Shown here: one piece after another, positions 1 through 11,989 of the stretch | Position numbering within the stretch: position 1 is the first letter of the stretch | Layout of the letters: each line of letters opens with the position of its first letter | Source of the DNA: Cololabis saira | Lineage: Eukaryota > Chordata > Actinopteri > Beloniformes > Belonidae | Assembly (NCBI RefSeq): GCF_033807715.1 | Contig: NC_084597.1 | Coordinates: forward strand, 5,164,666 to 5,228,665 | Direction of reading: 5' to 3' | Length of the DNA: 64,000 nt | Translations under genes and position numbers: made by a program | The notes under the pieces: model-generated | Seen by the model: the letters and a program-made list of their open reading frames with translations, nothing else | Databases searched by the model: none | What the model was told of the DNA's origin: nothing

Positions 1-510
1 TGCTTATACATTACAGTTTTCAAAAATGTATAGTTTTACAACTCTCCAAAAAAATCCAGCGAAAGTTAAAATCCAAACGTAATGGACTTGACTATGTGTT
101 GTAACGGTATAATTCTTTCTTGCAAAGGAGAAAAGAATTGGGATGGGTGGCCAGACCCAAGATATGTTTATCTTATAGAGCAGTATCTGGCAGTATTTGG
201 TTGGCATGTGTAACAATAATCTCAGTAGTGCAATGTATGTGAACAGTCATCTGCATTTCTCTGGTTGGGCATATGACACAATAGCGAATTAGACAGAATT
301 CAACAGACTTTAAACGACAGGAAATTATGGCCACTGACCTGATGTTTTTGAGTTGTCTAAAATTGTAAATGAAATCGAAAATAAATGCAATTTAGGTCTA
401 CAAATTTAAGAAAATGTGCCGCATTTGATGCAAAAATTGTAACATTGTGGAGACCTTTTATTTTATTTTTTTCTCTTTTTTTTTTGCTTGTCTTGGCCTG
501 GACATTTAGC
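1..510. other. unassigned intergenic sequence
   Basis: AT-rich sequence with no recognisable gene or repeat family. The open frame at 4-216 (minus) has no domain-like composition and is treated as chance. Short A and T runs occur at 460-485. Confidence 0.6.
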
Positions 511-678
511 GGATGACACCACCCACTCTCTATGTAAAACCATTCAAAAGTTATGCCAGAAAATAGAGACTATAAAATATCGACCAATCAGAAGAAGGAT
601 GGAGCTAATTTGCACCAATTAAGGTGAAGGAGTCAAAACCGAGTCCAATGACACCACCTACGACTCTGTATGTCATAC
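511..678 (+). repeat. composite tandem-repeat element, copy A, left part
   Basis: Two partial units of the 128-bp repeat that is arrayed at 61.0-62.2 kb. Diagnostic pieces are GATGACACCACCCAC, CCATTCAAAAGTTATG and CCAATCAGAAGAAGG. The second unit is interrupted at 678 by a hAT insertion and resumes at 2015. Confidence 0.8.
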
Positions 679-814
679 TAGGGGTGGGCGGTACACCGGT
701 GTCATAGTCATCACCGGTGTGAAACTGCGCCACGACATGGATTTTGCAATACCGTCAATACCGTAATAAATCAATTATAAAATAATAAGCCTAAATAAGG
801 CATTAAAAACGTCG

Positions 815-1087
815 GTGATATGCAAGGTTTGCTGCCGTGTTGTGACAGCAAGAGGTGGAAACACAAGCAACCTGTTTCATCACTTAAAAAACACGCACGC
901 CCGTGAATATGAAGAGGCAACCCGGGCCAAAACGAGCGCAAGTGGGACCAGCAGCTGGTCCCGCTGGGACCGCTGCTCCGCTGGTGCTGCTGAGCAGCAC
1001 CAGCGGAGCACGTCCCAAGAGTACACAGCTTTCACTGCAGGCATCCTTACTGCTGCTACACCTTACGACAAGAGTAGTAAGAAATGA
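815..1087 (+). pseudogene. hAT transposase N-terminus, BED zinc finger (remnant)
   Basis: The frame begins with a GTG-read codon followed by ICKVCC, then the GNTSNL and HHLKNTH segments. The spacing C3-x2-C6 ... H22/H23 ... H28 is the BED-type zinc finger of hAT transposases and ZBED proteins, a DNA-binding domain that recognises transposon ends. After about residue 35 the frame becomes low-complexity (Ser/Ala/Thr-rich) and stops, with no catalytic domain following. It lies inside the hAT at 679-2014 on the same strand and is a truncated, non-functional transposase gene. A domesticated ZBED exon is the alternative, but the flanking TIRs and TSD argue for a transposon relic. Confidence 0.75.
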
Positions 1088-1826
1088 CAGGGCTTAAAGT
1101 ATTCCGGCACCGTGCCGGATCCCCGGCGTATGGAGTTTTTTTTCTCCGCGTGCGAGTTTGACTGCTTAAAAAAAAAAAAAAAAAAGTTTGAGAGAAAAAA
1201 AAAAGTCTTAGTCAACCGTATTCGTCTACCAATGGAATGAGAGGAAAGCAGCTCTGGCGCTCAACCAAACTAACACTAGCCAATCAGAAGTGGAGCTGGG
1301 CGGGTCTTTGACGGCAGCGGAGCGCAGAGCGCTGTTTCAACCTGCTGGAATACCAGTCACCCACTTCAAGATGGAGAAAAAATTAATGAATGTCGGTTTA
1401 AAAGAATCTTTTTGCCCAGAAGAAAAAAGGAGTGACAAAAAAATACCCATAACCATGTTCTTCTCTCGAAAAAACACACCTTTACCGCGGGCTTTAGAAG
1501 AAAAAGACGCTGCAGCGCGAGTCGGGATGGAGCGGCTCAGAAGAGCAGTGGAATACGTGCGAGGCGGTGCTGAACTCCGCAATTTGAAGCTTTGTATAAT
1601 AATTATAAAAAAAAGGGTTGCTACTATGTGAATATCACTTATCACGGGTTCTTTTTGGAACGTAACCCTCTCGAAAAACAAGGGATTACTCTATATGAAT
1701 ACTCATGGCATAAACCTGTCAAGTTTTGGATTTAAAATTAAGGGACATTTTCCACCACCCGCCCGTATTACATTTTAAGACAGGTTTACAAAATATTTAA
1801 AATATAATATAATAAAAATAAATATA

Positions 1827-1830
<4 letters not shown>

Positions 1831-1870
<40 letters not shown>
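1831..1870. repeat. (TA)n microsatellite
   Basis: Pure alternating TA tract inside the hAT element, preceded by a degenerate AATATAAT-type AT stretch. Confidence 0.9.
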
Positions 1871-1876
<6 letters not shown>

Positions 1877-2014
1877 TTAACCTTATTCACATAAAGGGAC
1901 AGGACAGGCTACTCCTCCCAAAACGTACCAAAAAATACCGTGATATTATACCGTCACCGTTCAAAAGATGAAAAATACCGTGATATTAATTTTAGGTCAT
2001 ATCGCCCACCCCTA

Positions 2015-2350
2015 TGTCATACCGTTCAAAATTTATGGCAGAAAATAGGATCCATAAAATATCGACCAATCAGAAGAAGGGGCGGGGCTAATTCATGCCA
2101 ATGAAGGTCAAGTACTCAATACCGAGTCTGATGACGCCACCCACGACTCTTTATATCAAACCATTCAAAAGTTATAGCAAAAAGTAGGAACTATCAAATA
2201 TGGACCAATCAGATGAAGTGGGGGTGCACTTTTTGGCGTCTAGCGTCACCACGGTAACGCTTTTGACAGAGAAAAGTAATGCGCGTCGTCGCAGGATGGA
2301 GACGCACATTTTGATGTATAACACACCTGGGTGCACGTTACGTTTTTTTT
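2015..2350 (+). repeat. composite tandem-repeat element, copy A, right part
   Basis: Resumes after the hAT insertion (second TSD copy at 2015-2022). It contains two further partial 128-bp units, then the 3' module marked by TTTTGGCGTCTAGCGTC, GATGGAGACGCACATTTTG and ATAACACACCTGGGTGC. It ends abruptly near 2345; the terminal hairpin seen in copies B and E is missing, so this copy is 3' truncated. Confidence 0.8.
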
Positions 2351-2967
2351 GAAGAACAACTCTCCAGTCCCACACAGATCAGAGGCCGAGGAGGATCCGT
2401 GTCCTGTTCACGTGTACGCCGCTGAATAATAGAGCAATGATTTTTACACAGTCTAAGTCTAAGAGAGGATGATTCAACTACGTAGATAATACTGAACCAA
2501 ATGTCATCAATTTGTTGTGGCGGTAAATAAATAAGCCTTAATGCAGATGAATGGCAGTCGCTACAATATCAGTGAATTTAATGTTTTAGAATTTAAAATT
2601 CACTTTGCTCCTGAGCTTTAATTGATGCAAGTTATCTTATCTGGATCCGCTCTGCCTTCAGTGATTACACTTCTGCATCTAAAATATTAAAACAATAAAT
2701 GATTATTTAAGATCAGGAAACACTAATCTGTGAGATGCAGATTCTGATGGCTTTGCATTTAGATCAAAATGATAACCGTATTAGTCCTTTCTTTTAATCA
2801 TTTCCTGTTGTGTTGCTGTCTTTGACAGCCTTTAGTAAACGTACTACAGCAGTAAATAAATAATAATAAATAAGAATATAAAGCCAGGTTTAAAAGGGTG
2901 GAGTTACATCTCAGCTTCATCCCTCTTCTGTTGAGTGACACAGCTCTGGAAGTATTGCTCTGGATGT
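2351..2967. other. unassigned intergenic sequence
   Basis: No gene, no inverted-repeat element and no recognisable repeat seen on either strand. AT-rich. Confidence 0.5.
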
Positions 2968-3319
2968 TGTAGGACTGTCCTGGTTGACTCATTGTACTAC
3001 ATCATGTGTACAGGAGAGTGTGCTCCACAGAGGAATCACACTCCTCAACTCCCTGGTAAGGATTATTCAAGGGTAGTGGAGAAGAGGATCTGTTGGGTAG
3101 TTGAACCTCAAGAGGAGCAGTGTGGTTTGTGGTTTTTGTCTTTGGCCGTGTAATAATTGAATAACCAGCTCTCCACTCTCAGTAGGGTCTGCTCAATCAG
3201 TCTACATGTGTTATATGAACCTGGAGAAGGCATTCAACCATGTTCCTCTGGGTAACTCTTGAGCTTGGTCTACATCCCGAGCAGCAAGCCGGGTTAATTT
3301 CTGGGGAGGTTGAACTCCC
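2968..3319 (+). pseudogene. non-LTR retrotransposon reverse transcriptase, 5' part of fragment
   Basis: Translation in shifting frames gives LPGKDYSRVVEKRI, VEPQEEQCG and, near 3200-3245, YMNLEKAFNHVP. These match the palm region of teleost LINE reverse transcriptases. Motif A normally has an Asp in the position occupied here by Asn (MNLEKAF), which removes a catalytic metal ligand. Frames are broken repeatedly. The fragment is interrupted at the TTAA at 3320 by a DNA transposon and continues at 4190. The LINE clade is not assigned. Confidence 0.75.
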
Positions 3320-4189
3320 TTAAAAGGGAAAGTTTGTTTTTTTACAACCTGGACCTTATTTCTGGCATTTTTTATGGTCGTATACTCACCCAGGCAAGTT
3401 TGGTGTCATTTGGAGTCCTTCGGAAGATATTAGGAGTTTTTTGCGAGCCGCTTCTCCATATAACGGTAGTGAACGGGGCACAGCGGGACACAGACGATGC
3501 AGTGTCTAAATAACACATGATTGCTGCGAGACTCTTCATTTCTTTTATGAATCACTAGATCTGCTTCTGCGCGTCTTCCAGGACCTGTTGTCTACACCCG
3601 GGGCTGTGTGTGTAACAAATAAATCAGTTTGTAAACAAGACCTCTGAACTCATGACGTCATCTCTGTGCGCGTCCCAGACACAGCTCTGTGTACAGCTGG
3701 AGTTCGCTACTGTTAGTTATTTGAAACATGTCTGAATATTTGTCAAATTCTGAGGTTGTGGACGACGACTTTGAATATGATAGACGTCCTTACCGTTTTG
3801 AGCCAGAGTTTACGGCTGAAGAGCTCACTGAACGGAGGACAGAGTGAGCGCACAGAGATGACGTCATGAGTTCAGAGGTCTTGTTTACAAACTGATTTAT
3901 TTGTTACACACACAGCCCCCGATGTAGACAACAGGTCCTGGAAGCAAATCTAGTGATTCATAAAAGAAATGAACGAGTTTCGCGGCAATCATGTGTTATT
4001 TAGACGCTGCATCGTCTGTGTCCCGCGGTGCCCCGTTCACTACCGTTATATGGAGAAGAGGCTCGCAAAAAAAACCCTAATATCTTCCGAAGGACTCCAA
4101 ATGACACCCAACTTGCCTCGGTGAATATACGACCATAAAAAATGCCAGAAATAAGGTCCAGGTTGTAAAAAAACTAACTTTCCCTTTAA
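3320..4189. mobile_element. TTAA-flanked DNA transposon with about 355-bp inverted repeats
   Basis: Two arms of roughly 355 bp (about 3324-3683 and 3836-4185) are inverted copies of one another. Shared pieces include AGGGAAAGTT, TTTATGGTCGTATA, TCCTTCGGAAGATATTA and TGACGTCAT. The element is bounded by TTAA on both sides (3320-3323 and 4186-4189). Between the arms is about 150 bp holding a short ORF (3728-3847). TTAA targets are typical of Kolobok and piggyBac superfamilies; the ORF suggests a Kolobok/ISL2EU-type teleost element, but this is inference. It is inserted precisely within a LINE RT fragment whose two halves flank it. Confidence 0.82.
3728..3847 (+). pseudogene. short transposon-borne ORF, acidic N-terminal fragment (39 aa)
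   Basis: ATG at 3728 and TGA at 3845 give a 39-residue peptide beginning MSEYLSNSEV and containing PYRFEPEFTAEEL. That acidic start is, as far as I recall, characteristic of N-termini of teleost repeat proteins that continue into a cysteine-rich domain like the P2X7 receptor C-terminus. Here the frame stops at the boundary of the right inverted arm, so only the first exon's start survives. It is probably the relic of the parental element's accessory gene rather than a working gene. Confidence 0.5.
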
Positions 4190-4350
4190 GGCAACCCCTT
4201 TGTCATCGATTCTGTTCAGACTTTTATGGACAGAATTTCTAGGCACAGCTAAGGAGTCAAGGGGTTCCAGTTTAATGCTCTCCGAATTGGGTCTCTGCTT
4301 TTGCAGATGATGTGGTTCTGTTCGGATAATCAGGCCATGACCTGCAACTC
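4190..4350 (+). pseudogene. non-LTR retrotransposon reverse transcriptase, 3' part of fragment
   Basis: Continues the RT fragment that ends at 3319. GGCAACCCCTTTGTC and the FADDVVLF codons (4300-4323; motif C F-A-D-D intact at 4300-4311) identify it. Removing the 3320-4189 insert and one TTAA would make the two halves contiguous. Sequence after about 4350 is no longer LINE-like. Confidence 0.75.
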
Positions 4351-4417
4351 TCACTGGAACAGCAAAGTTGTCCTTATGTAATTTTTGAGTTAATGTTAAA
4401 ACTTTAGCTTTAACAAT

Positions 4418-4971
4418 GGCCACGGTTACATGATGTTTTTTTAATTCAGAATTAATTATTCCCGAATTAAATAATTCTGAATTAAACTATTTTCCTTTGA
4501 GTTTACATGGAAATAGTACACGTTTGATCGGCTTTATCCAATTCCTCTTAAGGTCTGGGGGTTGGGAAGGTTCTGATTGGATAGGGGGGACGGACCGGAA
4601 GTTACGTCTACCCGGAAGAATAACAAACTTAGCCGCCATGACTTTGAAAAGCTCACAATTTTTATGTTTCCTGCCATCTGTTGTTTTAATTATTTCCAGG
4701 TCCTCCAAGCTATTTATTAAATAAATGGTCTCTGCTCTTGACCAGCGTTTACTGCGTGCCGCCATCTTGAAACTTTGTTTGGAAAACCAGCCCAGCGCGG
4801 AATATAAGCGTCATGGAGACAGACGGGTGAGGGAACGAGCAGAAAGAAAGACCGGAATTAATTGAAAGCGGAATGAGTGTAAACACGATCTGGAATTATT
4901 CTATTCGGATTTAAAATCGGAATAAACCAGCCACTTACTTTGGAATTAAGTTTAATTCGGAAACTGTGGCA
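4418..4971 (-). mobile_element. PIF/Harbinger-like element, copy 1
   Basis: Starts GGCCACGGTTACATG and ends with degenerate GTGGC near 4970. Both flanks inside the ends are rich in GAATTAATTATT-type subterminal repeats. The same left end recurs at 25925 and 36402. It carries a minus-strand Myb/SANT-like gene start (4487-4765). No DDE transposase is present, so it is nonautonomous. Assignment to Harbinger rests on the Myb-like protein and the end sequence, not on a clear TSD. Confidence 0.65.
4487..4765 (-). pseudogene. Harbinger-type Myb/SANT-like DNA-binding protein, N-terminal fragment
   Basis: ATG at 4765 (CAT on the plus strand, 4763-4765) opens MAARSKRWSRAETIYLI. The W-S-x-x-E-T-x-x-L-I pattern is the first helix of the Myb/SANT-like domain used by Harbinger elements as a second DNA-binding protein needed for transposition. 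Only about 50 residues are domain-like (to MAAKF); the rest is read-through of element sequence. A near-identical copy is at 37625-37780, showing both loci come from one element family. Confidence 0.6.
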
Positions 4972-6164
4972 ACACCACTACCTCAGGGAATATGTCAGAG
5001 GTTTTAAGTGCACTTAATTCACATAATTACAGAAATCAAGTACTGTGAGTATTTTCTAATTTGATAAAGTAAAGAGTGAGAACAAAGTTCCACTGTGACT
5101 CTCTTGTCTCTAAAATTACTTTCCTTTCTGGTTGCAGCAAGTAAGCACCACATCTCACTCCTAAGAGAGCTAATGCCGTCTTAAAGAAGAGAGCATTACA
5201 TGCACAGTATATCCCAGTTAAGTTCACACATATTAAATATTGAAAGAGTCAGTCGCTTTTAATGTTCTTGTCCATATTCCCAGGACAGATATTAGAGTTT
5301 CAAAATGTGCCTAAAGAAAAGAATTACGATGGATTGAAGCTATTGTTGTGTTGTATAAATACGACTTTGGATGATCCTGCAACTAAAGCTGAAGGATAAG
5401 AGAATAAACACTGGAAACACAGAGGATTGAGAAAGACTGTAGAAAAAAATTTGATTTCATTTTTATTTTTTACAAATTAACCAAGAATCAACTTCTTCAT
5501 TAAGATGTTCATTTTTTTCTTTAATTGCTCCTCTTGATGATGAAAGAAAAATACTTTTCATGCCTTAATAAAAGGATGAATGTTTGATTTTTAGCCGTTT
5601 ACTTCAAAACATGTTAGTTGGCTTGACAAGTGCTGCAGATACAACAACAGTGTTATAAATGAATAATCCACTTAACTTAGGCACATTGTTAAAAGAATAG
5701 AAAGATTGCTCTAGCAGTCTGTTTATGTAACAGTCATCTAAAAAAACAGCTATTAAAGCCTGGCCATCCGTACCAATTATTTTCCTCTGATTAAAAAAGT
5801 AAACTTGTGTGGTTCCTGTTGATTCAACTTTAATCTCCAGGGGGCAGCACCAAGAAACGGACACAGGATCACTGGTCATGGCTGTTGTAAAGGAGAGGAA
5901 CCACACCTTTTTAATGAGGAAGAATTTTCACTAAGTAAATAGACATGTCTGGCCAGGGTAGAGCTGTTACGTGTTGTCCAACAAACCTCTTAAAGGAGCA
6001 TGAGGCAGGATTGAGGCAGGATTCATGAAAAAAATCTGTATACATTTTAAGTTTTCTAGTAATAATGTCAGATGAAGCGTTCCAAATCAAAATGAATGAT
6101 TCCTCTAGTGTATCTCTCCGTTGCCTTGAACAGGCTGTGTGCTGCAAAATGTGCTGCAATTCCG
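4972..6164. other. unassigned intergenic sequence
   Basis: No recognisable gene or repeat. Minus-strand open frames at 5604-5906 and 5911-6237 show no domain features and are not called. Confidence 0.5.
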
Positions 6165-6660
6165 GGCCGGAATTTTTTTTTTTGATATAGCTTATTTTGT
6201 GACAAATTGACTTGAATGTTTTATTCGAGATTTGCAAAAATTTTTTGTTATTTGCACAACTGTCAACCTCAGTGGAAAAGTCTGCCTGTTACTGTCTACG
6301 TTGTATTAATTGCACAGTGTATTTTAATTTAATTGTTATGCAGGAAAGGGATATTTGTTTTATTTTATTCAAGAAGCATTTTTATTCTATATATGCAGGC
6401 AGTTTATTTTTATTTCATTTGTTTTATACATTTTGATATTGTGCAGACCTCTGTTAATAAAGGAACCTGTGTGATATTGAAGCTTTGTATTAAAACTGAC
6501 TGTTTTTTCAGAAAAAAATGAAGCTAACAGAGATGCTATGCTATAATGCTTTGGGGGAAACCCCAATTATGGCACAGAAAAAATATCGATATATATCTAG
6601 TATCGCCATTTAGCTAGAAAATATCGAGATATGACTTTTGATCCATATCATCCAGCCCTA
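6165..6660 (+). mobile_element. hAT MITE (TAGGGCTGGGCGATAT family), 5'-truncated copy
   Basis: About 490 bp nearly identical to 20830-21307, including GCACAACTGTCAACCTC and GGGGGAAACCCCAATTA. It ends in a decayed right TIR (CATCCAGCCCTA at 6649-6660). The left TIR and about 130 bp are missing, so no TSD can be checked. Confidence 0.85.
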
Positions 6661-7700
6661 ACTTGACACGACTAAAAAGAGAATGAATGTGACTGAAACT
6701 AATAAAAACTAAAATGATAGCTTGACCCAAAGACTAGACCAAAACTAGAACAGGCTGACAACAACAACTCAACACTACTATTCTATGATAATGTGGTTGT
6801 ACCAACAGGTGTTTATACATAATCATGGCTCAACAATCACCCTGTAATTTCTCCCCAGAAAAAAAGAAAAATGAGCCCATGTAAGTATGAACTAATGGTT
6901 CTTTTGAGAAAGGAAAATGGCTGTGTGATCCCGCTGGTGTTAAATGACTGAGTGCGTAATAATGCTGTCTCAGAAATTAATCAGCGCAGAGTCTCACACA
7001 AATAATTCTGCATTATAGTGTTGCATCCTACAGTATTTACAAAGGGCCATTAAAGAGTCCTGATTGAATTTTTGCCACTTTATCCTTTATATAGCCGTGC
7101 TTAGCTGACTGATGGATGTGCTTCATGACAGTCTCAACAGAAAATACTGGCAAGCTGTGAAGACTGGGTGAGACATTTATCCAATAATGGTAATTCCCCC
7201 ATGAATGACTTTGTGAAGCGATTTTGTCTCCCACACAGTATTGACTTATTTCCTTTCATTCTGTACATGGTGTTCCCACACAGAAGGAGTACTCATCTCA
7301 TCTGCTTGGGTATCTTTTCAGAGATGTAGGATTAATGTTATTACATTGAGACCAGCTTGCGAGCCCAGCAGGGTTTATGAATTTCCACATGCGTGGCATC
7401 AGAGACGGCGGTTCTTCTAAGAAAAAAACACGACAAGGCTTTGAAAAGGGCGTTTCCGGCGATTTAGGCTACAACAGATAGCAACTTTGTCTTTTGTGTT
7501 CATCAGGGGATTAAGCCCCCCGAGCCGTATTAAAGCTTATATTTTACGAAGCTGACCTTTTGTCGGCTCGGGTCAGGCGAGCCGACTTATCACCGTACGG
7601 ATCACATCAGTCGCTTGAGGAATTGCACAGCCGGTTTTAATGTACAGGAAACCGACCGGACAGTTATTCTGAACCAACGTAGAAAGAGAAGACAGTTCAT
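6661..7700. other. unassigned intergenic sequence
   Basis: No gene or repeat recognised. It includes moderately GC-rich sequence around 7440-7650 without ORF support. Confidence 0.5.
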
Positions 7701-7708
7701 GTTGACAC

Positions 7709-8857
<1,149 letters not shown>

Positions 8858-8865
8858 ATTGACAC

Positions 8866-9844
8866 GGATGCTTGAAGAGTGGTACATTTTGACAGTGGAA
8901 GTCGGTGAACGAGCTCCATCTCTGTCATCTAGACTAGAGTAGCGAGTGACTAAAGAGCCAGAATATTCCCATCAATGGCACAGCTTTTTGTCGTTCACAT
9001 TTGCATGTTAATACTCCCAAGGAAGGGAATCACAGCGTTTATTTCTTTGGGGAAGAATCATGTACCTGTGCTGCCACAGTGTTATGTAGCAGCTTGACAG
9101 AATGAAAGGGAGAAAAAAAAGAGGAGGAGGATCAGGAGGGAGGTTTAAGAATTCAGGTCTTCCTGGGTAATAAGGGGGCAAAGCCTCGTAATAAATCAAA
9201 CCGACAGAGATACAATTGAAATCCTGCATGAATTTCAACCGGAGAATATTATTCAAAATATTATGAAATGAAGCTAAATCTTACGCTCCAGTGCTCCGTG
9301 GAGGACTTTGCAGAAGGAGGTGGGATATTAGCTGATCCTTTTGCTTGTGCTTGTTTTATTTATTTCCATTTTCAGTGTTTGCATGGGTTGGATTTCTAAG
9401 CGGAGTAAATAGTGTGGGAAATTGGAGGCGCTATTTTAAAATTCTCCTCCAACACCAGAGACACAGAGACCATGTCAGAATAAATATCTACGTGACTGTT
9501 CTGAGCTAATAGGTTTAGATAAAATTAGGCACATATTAACAGTAAATCTCTTTAAACTGTCAGGTTTTTGATTTGTCTGTTAAGACATTAACAAGACTGC
9601 CTATAGAGATTGTCTAATATTTTGGTAAACATGTAAAGGTATTACATTCATTTTAAAGAATAGGATATTATAAAACTAACACTATCCTTTTTAAAATTTA
9701 AATACCTTTTTTGTTACTACTGGACAACCGTCATGCCCTCTCTTCCTCCTCCTCCTCTACCCAGGTCAGCTTCCCCACTAAACCGATCATCGGTCGAGAC
9801 TACAATTCCCAGGATTCCCCAGTCACTCTGTCACCTGCCACCAG
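8866..9844. other. unassigned intergenic sequence
   Basis: No gene or recognisable repeat seen. The interval 9711-9840 is open in one frame only because it joins the L2 fragment. Confidence 0.5.
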
Positions 9845-9848
9845 CCAC

Positions 9849-10250
9849 TTGAATAGGCTCCAGCTGATCCAAAATGCAGCAGCACGAGTACTGACAGGAA
9901 TTAGCAGGAGAGACCACGTCTCTCCAGTGTTAGCGTCGCTCCATTGGTTACCCGTAAAAATTCTGAAACCAATTTAAAATCTTATTACTTGCATATAAAG
10001 CCCAAAACAGCTTAGCTCCGGATTATTTGCAGGACCTGATAGTGCCTTATGTTCCTGGCAGAGCTCTCCGTTCTCAGAGTGCAGGTTTACTCGTAGTTCC
10101 TAGAGTATCTAAATGTAGATTTGGGGGCGGGCGTTCTGCTATCAGGCACCATTACTATGGAACCAACTTCCAATCTGGGTTAAGGAGGGTGACACCACCT
10201 CCACCTTTAAAACTAAACTTAAAACCTTTCTGTTTAGTAAAGCCTATAGT
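9849..10250 (+). pseudogene. L2 reverse transcriptase C-terminal region (frameshifted)
   Basis: Recognisable in order: NRLQLIQNAAARVLTG, SRRDHVSPVLASLHWLPV, then in another frame QDLIVPYVPGRALRS and LLVVPRV, then a third frame toward FKTKLKTF. These are the conserved segments downstream of the RT fingers and palm in L2-like elements. At least two frameshifts (near 9960 and 10115) and a stop at 9975 abolish function. The reading order and spacing are preserved, so decay is by point changes and small indels after insertion. Confidence 0.82.
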
Positions 10251-10844
10251 TAGTGTTTAGTAGACCTCTAGCTGGTGTTGGTAAATCTCTAGGTAGTGTA
10301 AACTTTAGTGTGTTAGAGTCGCTCCTGTAGTTTCTTGTGCTGGCCCCCCCTTCTCCTCCCTTTTCTCTCTTTTGTCCATGTTGCAGCATCCTCTGCCGGA
10401 CACCGGAACCTGCAGTGTGGGAGTGAGGGGGGCAGGGTAACGGCCCCTTTTGGGCGGGGGAGAAGGTTCGTCCCTCAAGACTCCTCTCCCTGGCCATGCC
10501 CCTTCTCAACCATTCCCCGACCCTGCACCCCAACCTGGGACTTGACGATTGGGCCGGAGCTTCGGGAGCTGCGTGCTGGCCTGTGGTCCCCACCCCTGGT
10601 CATCCCGTTGCTGCTTCCACCTGCCTGCTGTGCTGCTGCCGTCCCTGACCCCCCAGTCTGGCCCTCGGCAGGAGGGTCCCCCCTTATGAGCCTGGTCCTG
10701 CTCAAGGTTTCTTCCCTCCTAAAGGGGAGTTTTTCTTGCCACTGTTTGGCTTAAGGTTTTTCTCCCACTAGGGGAGTTTTTACCTGCCATTGTTTATGTA
10801 ATAATTGCTCGGGGGTTTATGTTCTGGGTATGGGTCTCTTGAAA

Positions 10845-10877
10845 GCGTCTAGAGACAACTTTTGTTGTATTAGACGC
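10845..10877 (+). other. L2 3'-terminal stem-loop
   Basis: GCGTCTA at the left pairs with TAGACGC at the right, with an inner ACAAC/GTTGT stem and a short T-rich loop. In UnaL2-type LINEs this RNA hairpin is recognised by the element's own reverse transcriptase. The stem is intact here. Confidence 0.8.
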
Positions 10878-10910
10878 TATATAAATAAAATTGAAAAATT
10901 GAAATTGAAA

Positions 10911-11264
10911 CCTGTGTACCTATCTATTAATACTCTGAGTTCCTCTTCCATCACAGCATCCTATTGTCTTGTTCATGTCACCACATGAAACCTACACCGA
11001 TGAACACTTTCTGTTAGTTCTTTTCTACAAGTGTTATCCAGCAACAGCTGTAATTCAACTTCTTTGATGTAATGTCTGCGCTTCAGTCCGCCTGCTGTAT
11101 TCCAGATCTCACAACAGCATCATATTAACTCCAGTTAATCCACAAACGGTCCGGTGGGTTATTAGAACAAGCACCGTTACATAGGATCAATCGAATCTGT
11201 CGAATCATCCTCGTTTGAGATGCTCTTACCAAACTTTCCTCTAAAATGAGTAGTGCCGGTGCTG
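10911..11264. other. unassigned intergenic sequence
   Basis: No gene or repeat recognised. Confidence 0.5.
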
Positions 11265-11510
11265 AAGTGAGCACTGGCAAGTAAAGTTGCTTTCCCCAAC
11301 AAAAATTATGACTAAATATCGTTGTCAACGAACCTTTATCACCTGAGGAAAACGAGACGAGACGCAATGAAAATGCTGGTCATGTGACGATAACGATAAT
11401 TATATAATGCAATATCGTAGAGGAATAAAAACCAGACTAAAATGTAGATTACAAAATAAAAACTCTGCTAAAATGTGTTTTTATTTTCGTTGACCAAAAC
11501 GAGAAGATAC
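11265..11510. repeat. interspersed repeat X, copy 1
   Basis: About 245 bp matching 44466-44690 in inverted orientation. Shared pieces: GCAAGTAAAGTTGCTTTC, CCTTTATCACCTGAGG, AATAAAAACCAGACTAAAAT. Probably a MITE end; family unknown. Confidence 0.7.
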
Positions 11511-11989
11511 GAAATGTTCTAACAAAGATCCTTAATATCCATATTTATATCTATATATTATATATACAAATATATATATCTTATAGCTCATATCTTACAG
11601 CTCATCCAGGTAAAACCGGGACCAGAACATTACTTAGCAGATGTTCTTCAGACGGGGAGTCAGAGATGCAACGTGCACTTTCTGTTTTGAAATGACACTT
11701 TTTATGTTTGTGCCACTCACTGCTTAGTAACTGTTTAATAAATACAGTTCTGGTAAATTTGACTTATTCCCCCGTTTTTGCATGAAAGTTTAAAATTAGC
11801 ATATATTAATGCAGTATGAACAAGAATGTTTTAATGTAGACATATAGAATCATCATACTGTGTGCGGTGTGATTGTAGCATCAAAGTGTTAATTCAAGGC
11901 TATGGCAAAATATTGAGATATATATCGTGTATCTTGACATGGCCTAAAAATATTGAGATATTAATAAAAGGCCATATCGCCCAGCCCTA
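11511..11989 (+). mobile_element. hAT element fragment ending in ATATCGCCCAGCCCTA
   Basis: Right TIR ATATCGCCCAGCCCTA (11974-11989), preceded by ATATTGAGATATTAATA subterminal repeats. The octamer CTGGCAAG follows it (11990-11997) and also occurs at 11274-11281, directly left of repeat X. This could be a TSD of an element spanning 11282-11989 with a diverged left TIR, or a coincidence. Its interior differs from the 20683-21307 MITE. Confidence 0.6.

Larger units (their letters stand above)
679..2014 (+). mobile_element. hAT transposon with 8-bp TSD, inserted in the composite repeat
   Basis: The ends are exact inverted repeats (TAGGGGTGGGCG at 679, CGCCCACCCCTA ending at 2014). They are flanked by a perfect 8-bp duplication TGTCATAC (671-678 and 2015-2022), the hAT signature. 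The 1,336-bp element keeps the start of a transposase gene (BED finger, 815-1087) and a second open frame of 113 codons at 1290-1631 that I do not recognise. It lacks the catalytic RNase-H-like and dimerisation regions, so it is nonautonomous. An A-rich stretch and a TA array occupy its right half. Subterminal sequence is rich in CACCGGTG and ATACCGT repeats, as in hAT transposase-binding regions. Confidence 0.88.
9845..10910 (+). mobile_element. L2-type LINE, 5'-truncated 3' end
   Basis: Begins in the C-terminal region of the LINE reverse transcriptase, continues through a C/T-rich 3' UTR (about 10260-10840) and ends in a stem-loop followed by ATAAATAAAATTGAA and an imperfect ATTGAA tail at 10910. 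This architecture (stem-loop plus short tandem tail, severe 5' truncation) is that of teleost L2/UnaL2-like LINEs. No clear TSD is seen, as usual for L2. Confidence 0.85.

Noticed and set aside
1290..1631. 113-codon frame in the 679-2014 hAT
   Set aside because: Not recognisable as transposase; kept only as a remark in the element's entry.
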